Shown: one piece after another, positions 8,154 to 12,924 of the stretch
Layout of the letters: the number at the start of each line of letters is the position of its first letter
Numbering within the stretch: the stretch's first letter is position 1
From: Rodentolepis nana
Taxonomy: Eukaryota; Platyhelminthes; Cestoda; Cyclophyllidea; Hymenolepididae
Reading direction: 5' to 3'
NCBI GenBank assembly: GCA_900617975.1
Contig: UZAE01012095.1
Coordinates: 52,043-64,966, forward strand
DNA: 12,924 nucleotides
The notes under the pieces: generated by a model
Told to the model about the DNA's origin: nothing
The model's input: the letters and a program-made list of their open reading frames with translations, nothing else
Databases searched by the model: none
Program-made: the position numbers and the translations under genes

Positions 8154-9014
8154 TCAACCGCTAATTATAACAATTGCCACAGTTAGGCCAAAAATAAGGA
8201 AGCGCACTGCTCTTGAAACAGGTTCGGCATATCTTTTATGTCAAAGATGGGTTCACGCAGAAAAATTTGAGCCTCTAATGTAGCATTTAACGGTACGAAA
8301 ATGTCCCCAATATTCATCCATAAATAAGAAAATAGGACTCGATAAATGAAATCGGGATAGTATAATACATTTAGGTTTGAAAATATGTCTTATATTTCAT
8401 ACGAATAGTATAAATCCAGATTACATTGGTTGCGCTGAGGATCCTAATTTGCTCATATTTTTCGCATCAGAACAAGTTTGGACCATGGGCAATCGACGAA
8501 TGAAAAGGAAATGAAGCAATAATTTAAGCAACTTTCCTTTCCAATTTGTTAAAAGAATCACGATAGCCTGAAATAATTGTTCGTCTTAATTGTGAGTAAA
8601 CATTATCTAACTTTCCAAAAACTACAACCAAGGAGTCTGAATAACCTCAGATAATGGATCAAAATAAAACATATCAAATAATCACTTTGTAAGCCATATA
8701 AAATCAGGGTATATCACTTTATTCCAGCAAGGGACTTCCAGGTATTCAATTGTTTGTGAAATTTGAAGTGCTTAAAACTTTGACTTATTTCTAATATAAG
8801 TATTCATGGCAACGCCTTCCTCTCGGAGTACTACTGCTGGAAGAGTTACGATGATCAGAGGTTATCTTTTAACGGCAAATCATCATTCCCGGTGGGTTTG
8901 TTTAAATCAGTCGATCAAAGCTTTACTTTTTAAACCGCATCCTTGAATCTCGTTCACAAGGGTGCAATCTGAAGTCTTGAGTAGGATTTTACTTTTTGAA
9001 TATTTGTTCTCCAT
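8154..9014 (-). CDS. Probable TMEM11/PMI-like mitochondrial inner-membrane protein, seven small exons
   Basis: No exon here exceeds 90 bases, yet a phase-consistent model exists on the minus strand: 9014-8927, 8770-8686, 8636-8612, 8567-8484, 8443-8403, 8337-8257, 8232-8154. It gives about 160 residues. The introns are 156, 49, 44, 40, 65 and 24 bases. TMEM11 (Drosophila PMI) shapes mitochondrial cristae and associates with MICOS. Matching points to human TMEM11 (192 residues): LKTSDCTLVNEI with SATDCYIVHEI; WLTKLLGCSFWKAIVI with WITVGNCLHKTAVL; a DP followed by about 63 residues to the end (human about 62); and a basic then hydrophobic C-terminus (VSRAVRFLIFGLTVAIVI). Exons 1, 2, 6 and 7 look best. 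The donor at 8483, the acceptor at 8338 and the 24-base last intron are the weakest points. The middle membrane part aligns poorly, so TMEM11 is a tentative name. It starts 27 bases from the divergent aquaporin gene. Confidence 0.48.
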
Positions 9015-9041
9015 TATTGATGTAACTAAACACAAGTCCGA
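9015..9041. promoter_or_regulatory. Minimal divergent gap between two start codons
   Basis: Only 27 bases separate the ATG of the minus-strand TMEM11-like gene (9014) from the ATG of the plus-strand aquaporin (9042). If both starts are right, the promoters must overlap the neighbour's first exon, or the true 5' ends are set by further upstream exons or a spliced leader. Confidence 0.35.
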
Positions 9042-9431
9042 ATGTTCAGTCTTACGCAAGATGATTACTATGCCTTAATTTTATCATTTCTATTTTGCCT
9101 TTTCGTGTATTCTACTGGACAGTTTTTGAAGAAGATTATTGTATTTGTAAGTTTCCTTTATATTTCATTACTTTATCTTCCAGATATTTGAAAATGAGTC
9201 AGCTAGTGAAGTAAATCAAAATGACACTCTGAGTCTTAATGATTCGATCTATTTTGCCTTTCATGACGGAATCGCTTCTTTTCAAGCTTGTGCTTGCAGC
9301 CTAGAGAACGCCGTCATTCGATTTACTCTCGGAAATACATCAAATCTAGCTGCCATCGCTATTCATGGTTTGCTAATGCTAAAATGTGCTTGGAAAGATG
9401 CTTACGGCTCTACTTGTAATGCATTCACTAG
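9042..9431 (+). CDS. Unorthodox aquaporin (AQP11/12-like), first two exons, partial
   Basis: Aquaporins are membrane channels for water and small solutes; the AQP11/12 group sits mostly in intracellular membranes and has altered NPA motifs. Exon 1 is 9042-9146 and exon 2 is 9184-9431, joined in phase 0 over a 37-base intron (GTAAGT...TTCCAG); the next donor is GTGAGT, phase 2. Exon 1 encodes helix 1 (YALILSFLFCLFVYSTGQFL). Exon 2 has an acidic, Asn-rich linker, then FHDGIASFQACACSLEN, which matches AQP11 LEFLATFQLCCCTHE. Then comes AIAIHGLLML, matching LVHGLTLV. The first pore motif would lie in WKDAYGSTCNAFTR: it reads CNAF where vertebrate AQP11/12 have NPC/NPT, and appears a few residues later than in AQP11. 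The second half of the channel is not in the window; the following intron contains the LINE. Confidence 0.62.
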
Positions 9432-9634
9432 GTGAGTTATGTATAAAATACCTTTACTTTAATCACTAATGGTCCTTAACAGATTTGTTGCTATTTTCTT
9501 GAAAAATTTATATTCTAAATCTAGTAAATTTTATGACATAATAATATTTATTGGTTACGCGCCATATAACTGCCGATATTTTCATTTTTTGTTAATGCCT
9601 TTAAAGTGGGGCTTTGTCTTCTTGTAATTCCTTC

Positions 9635-9656
9635 GATCTCTATTCATATAGAGATC
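9635..9656. repeat. Perfect 9-bp hairpin
   Basis: GATCTCTAT, loop TCAT, ATAGAGATC. It lies in the AT-rich aquaporin intron. No associated element is visible. Confidence 0.6.
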
Positions 9657-10186
9657 AGTGGCCACTCGACCTCTTTATGTTCATACTTACTTTTGTTCAA
9701 TAAACTAATTTTAGATTGGCTTAACAATTAATATTGCTATTTATTATACGATCTAAATCTTACAAGCATATATGCACAAATATTGACACTTGTTATTTAC
9801 AAGCTTTGTGTTTGATTTCTTGTGTGCTTAATTGTTTGATTGTAATTTTTTTCTTAAATTTGCCAGTCTGTGCTACGCTATAGCTTTTTTAATCTCATTT
9901 AGACAATTTTGCTGATTAATATTTCCGAACTCCGTGAAATTTATTTTCTTTGTTTACCGAACTTATCACATCATTTGTTAGAATCTCCCTTCTTCAAATA
10001 TAACGTACTTAGTTGTTAAATGTTTTCGCGTTACTTTTCCAGTGGTTTTAATGTTAATTTTGATAATTTACCTTGAGAATTTCACCTGGTTTAAGGATAA
10101 AAATGTGCAATTACTGTACATGTCGTTTTCCAAAATTGTATTCATTTTTTGATCGACCTTTTATTTTGTTTTGAAGTGAAGCGTTA

Positions 10187-10202
10187 CTCTCTCTCTCTCT
10201 CC
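10187..10202. repeat. CT microsatellite
   Basis: A run of CT dinucleotides (eight units) directly before CCTAG. It sits at the point where composition changes from AT-rich intron to the more balanced sequence before the LINE. Confidence 0.85.
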
Positions 10203-10533
10203 CTAGCATTATAAAGTTTTGTCCTTGCCACCACTGGGACACAGTCGTCCCGACGTCAATGTCGTGCTTGGAATGCTTGAGATTCTACTGTAATCTCAAA
10301 ACTCCTACCAAACCTTTCATTCGTACTTTAAGTACTTAATCTTGCGGTAAAGTCGAATTCCCATTAAGGAACCATCGTGTGCCCTCAAGTGCTTTACCTT
10401 AGTTAGTGGGATAGACCACTTAAGTACTCCTTGAGTGAGCCCTGCTAGAGTTTAGTTGACCCTATCGTTGATAATTGAGACGATTTCATTAGTTTGCACT
10501 ATTCTTTCTCCACGAAGTCCTTTTTCTTCTAAG

Positions 10534-10550
10534 CACACACACACACACAC
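10534..10550. repeat. CA microsatellite
   Basis: About eight and a half CA units in the region upstream of the LINE coding part. Confidence 0.9.
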
Positions 10551-10575
10551 CTGCCATTTTCCATTTGTATGGTGC

Positions 10576-10643
10576 GTGATAGACTTACCTCCACGTGGTG
10601 CACCCTGGACAACGTATCTAAGCACGGCAAAAAAGTCTATCAC
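10576..10643. repeat. 11-bp inverted repeat with palindromic loop
   Basis: GTGATAGACTT (10576-10586) is matched by AAGTCTATCAC (10633-10643). Between them lie two palindromes, CCACGTGG and GGTGCACC, almost touching. It sits just before the LINE endonuclease frame, so it could be a folded 5' UTR element or the edge of an older repeat. Confidence 0.5.
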
Positions 10644-10680
10644 TCGGCATTCAATTTGACTTCGATTTATTATGATTAGC

Positions 10681-11583
10681 TTGAGACAGGGCTATAGGAA
10701 AAATCGCCCTCGTCAGGGCGAATCACAACGTCTTCAGATCCTCCAGTAGAATGCTGGAGGGATGTCACAGGACAAAAAGATCCAAGTACAGAAAATCCTA
10801 CAAACCTATGATGTAGACATTTTCACAATTATGGAAGCGAACCTTTCGGATGACAAACTGAAATACTACTAATTCCCAGGTTACTCCCTGTACAATCTAC
10901 CTAAATACCGGCAAGTTGCAAGTGGAATTCTAACTGGAGTAAAAGAAGGCCTCACCTCACACTACCATCTAATCAAGAGTATGGGCTCGACACAAGACAT
11001 ATGTGAAATTATCAGATTAAGTGTTTGGAAATGTCAAAACCACTTCAAGGTATATGCAGTCTATAATCCACCCCAGAATTGTCCCAACTTTGACTTTCTG
11101 AACATCTCACACAAAACTATAGTATCAGGAGACTTCAACGCCCGTTCCACCAGATGGGGCTACAAGGATACAAACATAGCTGGAAAGGAAATTAAAGACA
11201 TGCTAAACGGCAACCCCCTGGAACTTATTTACAGCAATGAGGATTCGGCTACATATTTGCACTACAATGGAACCAGAACAACTCCTGACTTACTTTTGCC
11301 TTCAAGTTACATCAGCGAGCATACACGCTGCAAAATAATTGACGATCCTGGTTCTAGTCACAAACCAGTCATTGCTAGTATTACCATCGGCGGCATAAGC
11401 ATGACAAGGAAAGTGCCAACTAAGCTATCATGGAACTTCAAGAAGGCTGACTGGTCTAGATTCACTAACCTTTTAGAGAATGAACTTCACACAAGTTCCC
11501 TCAACTTCAACCAAGATCCTGACAAACTTTGCACTGATATCACGAATATTATGATCGGATGTGCAAAGAAAACTATGCCCTGA
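10681..11583 (+). pseudogene. LINE endonuclease domain, broken
   Basis: This is the APE-type endonuclease that nicks target DNA to start reverse transcription. One frame carries the landmarks in order: QILQ-stop-NAGG, where TAG at 10747-10749 replaces the Trp of the usual QWNAGG; IMEANLSDDKL in place of the catalytic-Glu QET/EAN motif; VYAVYNPP; SGDFNARSTRWGY with the catalytic Asp and Asn; TTPDLLLPSS; and DPGSSHKPV, which stands for the usual SDH motif with Ser in place of Asp. A second stop (TAA, 10870-10872) interrupts the first third and TGA ends the frame at 11581-11583. The longest intact piece runs from 10981 (200 residues). Confidence 0.88.
10704..10761. repeat. Two adjacent short hairpins at the start of the LINE coding part
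   Basis: TCGCCCT-CGTC-AGGGCGA (about 10708-10722) and CCTCCAG-TAGAATG-CTGGAGG (about 10740-10760). Both stems are 7 base pairs. They overlap the start of the endonuclease frame and could be RNA structure or chance. Confidence 0.45.
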
Positions 11584-11954
11584 GGCTAGACTAAACACCA
11601 TCGAGTGTTTGGTCTAAACACCTTGAGGAACTGAAAAGAAAGAGGGACGCCCTTCGCAACACTGCTGATCAGACTGGAAGAACGGAAGACGTACAGGCCT
11701 GGAGACGGTAGTCAGCTGTCCTAAGGGAAGCCATCTTACAAGTCAAACGGACTTCCTTCGACAAGTTCATCTCAAATATCAACTATCAAAGTGATAGCCA
11801 ACGCACTTTCAAATTCATGAGTAACCTCCAAGAAAGAACCAATACGCTTAAGCAACAAACTGCTTACCACCGACTCCGAAATAGCTAACTGCTTTGCGAG
11901 AAAAACCCATTTGTCAGAAAATCTTCAAGAGATTTAAAGATACAAGTAAGACAG
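11584..11954 (+). pseudogene. LINE linker between endonuclease and reverse transcriptase, frameshifted
   Basis: In another frame than the endonuclease, this part reads WSKHLEELKRKRDALRNTA and, further on, DVQAWRR-stop-SAVLREAIL and SFDKFISNINYQSDSQRTFK. This is the basic helical linker typical of LINE polyproteins before the reverse transcriptase. The stop (TAG near 11709) replaces what is usually a Gln-like codon. It has no separate function. Confidence 0.7.
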
Positions 11955-12924
11955 TTGGGTGAAATTAAGGAAGACATAGCAACACCAAATAATGTACTTA
12001 CTGAACCATTCAGACCATGCGAACTTAATGCTGCGATAAAACAGCTAAAGTGCAAGAAGTCTCCTGGTGAAGACGGTATTCATCCAGAATTTCTAATTAG
12101 AATGGGACCAACAGCCAAGGAAACCATGCTGACGCTTTTCAACAAAATCTGGGAGACTAGTCTCGTACCAAACCAATGGAAAGTTGCCACAATAATACCA
12201 GTACTGATAGGGCAAAGACCCTAGCAACTTTGACAACTATAAGCCTATCTCCGTCGCAAGCGTGCTGGCTAAACTTATGGGAAGAATGGTTAACAGGAGG
12301 CACATGCTGGCTAAACTTATGGGAAGAATGGTTAACAGGAGGCTCACCTGGTTCCTTGATACCAACAGTGTTTTTTAGGAGTGAACAAGCAGGTTTCAGG
12401 TAGCAAAGATCAACGAACCAGCAAGCGGCCACTTTCTCCCAACACATCAAAGATGCCCATGATGCAAGAAATACCCTTACGGCTGTTATCGTCGATTTCA
12501 AATCAGCATATGACTTAGTAATGAAAGAGAAGCTAATTCTAAAATTGGCAAAGATTGGTATTAAGCATAATATGCTAAACTGGATAAAAGCATTCATTGG
12601 ACAAAGATCGCGTAAAGTCAGATATGGAAATGCTCTATCAAAATCCAATCTTTTACAAACAGGCCTTCCACAGGGAGCTGTCACAAGCTGCACTCTTTTC
12701 AATGTTTTCATCAATGACATAACTGAATTAGTACAGACAGTCACGGGCATCAAGTGCTTACTTTGTGCAGACGATCATGTTCTATGGTATTCCGCTCCTA
12801 AAAAACGCTCAGGAGAGGACCGAAAGTTCCCTAAATGGTGCACTTAAACTACTGGCAAACTGGTGAGATAACAATGGAATGATGATCAACACCGCGAAAA
12901 CTGCATTCCAAACTTTTTCTTTGG
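11955..12924 (+). pseudogene. LINE reverse transcriptase domain, broken
   Basis: This domain copies the element RNA into DNA. The early block is KKSPGEDGIHPEFLI, then FNKIWETSLVPNQWKVATII. A frameshift follows near 12210, after which another frame gives NFDNYKPISVASVLAKLMGR. The first frame resumes near 12370 (EQAGFR-stop-QRST). Motif A is VIVDFKSAYDLV, motif B is TGLPQGAVTSCTLF, and motif C is CADDHVLW in place of the common YADD or FADD. Another frameshift near 12797 leads to NGMMINTAKTAF, the segment after motif C. A 42-base tandem duplication at 12263-12342 adds 14 residues. The domain continues beyond the window. Confidence 0.9.
12263..12342. repeat. 42-bp tandem duplication inside the reverse transcriptase
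   Basis: TGCTGGCTAAACTTATGGGA... at 12263 repeats at 12305 with near identity over about 38 bases. The unit is 14 codons, so the duplication kept frame when it arose. The two copies barely differ, so it is recent compared with the other damage. Confidence 0.93.

Larger units (their letters stand above)
9432..10660 (+). other. Aquaporin intron up to the LINE
   Basis: It starts at donor GTGAGT. Positions 9432-10185 are very AT-rich with no coding signal. From about 10187 the composition becomes less AT-rich, and several short hairpins and microsatellites appear, which may mark the 5' untranslated part of the LINE or another repeat. A CT tract followed by CCTAG at 10187-10205 looks like an acceptor, but the frame beyond it does not resemble aquaporin. 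Confidence 0.5.
10670..12924 (+). mobile_element. Decayed non-LTR retrotransposon (LINE, APE endonuclease plus reverse transcriptase), cut by the window end
   Basis: The coding order is endonuclease, linker, reverse transcriptase, as in Jockey/CR1-type LINEs with an APE-like endonuclease. It sits in the intron after aquaporin exon 2 and in the same orientation as that gene. At least five in-frame stops and several frameshifts interrupt it, so this copy cannot make an intact protein. No LTR is seen. The 5' boundary is uncertain (somewhere between about 10190 and 10680) and the 3' end lies outside the window. Codon use is less AT-rich than in the surrounding intron. The clade is not certain without a tree. 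Confidence 0.92.

Noticed and set aside
8524..8640. Alternative minus-strand exon reading SLVVVFGKLDNVYSQLRRTI and on to KLERKVA
   Set aside because: It looks coding-like, but needs phase 1 at 8636, while the preceding exon ends in phase 2; the spliced alternative gives the TMEM11-like WLTK...GC...K block. It remains the main rival model.
8790..8850. Extra minus-strand exon reading VVLREEGVAMNTYIRNK
   Set aside because: It is phase-compatible with exon 1 but would need a 14-base intron to reach the next exon, which is too short.
8806..8946. 46-residue plus-strand frame beginning MATPSSRSTTAG
   Set aside because: It overlaps the first intron and end of exon 1 of the minus-strand gene model, has no family resemblance and no splice support.
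10452..10659. Overlapping 63-67 residue frames on both strands
   Set aside because: They run through the CA microsatellite and inverted repeat and have no coding character.
12157..12753. 198-residue minus-strand open frame
   Set aside because: Antisense to the reverse transcriptase motifs A, B and C of the LINE.
1..12924. CRISPR arrays, bacterial operons, tRNA or rRNA genes
   Set aside because: None seen; repeats at 984-1352 have no regular repeat-spacer pattern, and no cloverleaf or rRNA motif was found by eye.

Overview
This is a stretch of an intron-rich, AT-rich animal genome, not a prokaryotic or organelle sequence. Coding pieces are short, flanked by GT...AG splice sites, and several introns are only about 24-65 bases long. 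Such very short introns, the mix of genes, and a decayed non-LTR retrotransposon point to a flatworm, most likely a tapeworm. The phylum is an inference from gene style, not proven by any marker gene.

Layout from left to right. Positions 44-4421 (+) hold the 3' part of a gene whose last two exons are the C-terminal membrane segments of a serine incorporator (SERINC). Three phase-compatible exons upstream (44-101, 1953-2130, 2207-2731) encode a charged, proline/serine-rich segment that I do not recognise; it may be an enlarged cytoplasmic loop of the same protein. The long intron 102-1952 contains a compound tandem-repeat cluster (984-1352). Convergent to it, 5371-4653 (-) is a complete five-exon calaxin/EFCAB1 gene, a calcium sensor of ciliary outer-arm dynein. 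Positions 5372-6991 hold no gene I can name, only weak exon candidates. 7013-7632 (+) is a JTB-family membrane protein; a strong 3' splice site lies just upstream of its start. 9014-8154 (-) is a hidden gene of about seven small exons that I tentatively match to TMEM11/PMI, a mitochondrial inner-membrane protein. Head-to-head with it, start codons 27 bases apart, is the 5' end of an unorthodox aquaporin (AQP11/12-like) gene, 9042-9431 (+). Its next intron runs into a broken LINE with endonuclease and reverse transcriptase domains (about 10.67 kb to the end).

The genes are ordinary single-copy eukaryotic genes and do not form an operon-like pathway. What stands out is compactness: tiny introns, tail-to-tail and head-to-head neighbours with short gaps, and signs that transcripts may be trans-spliced. 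All exon models were made by eye from splice consensus, reading phase and remembered family alignments; no search was run.
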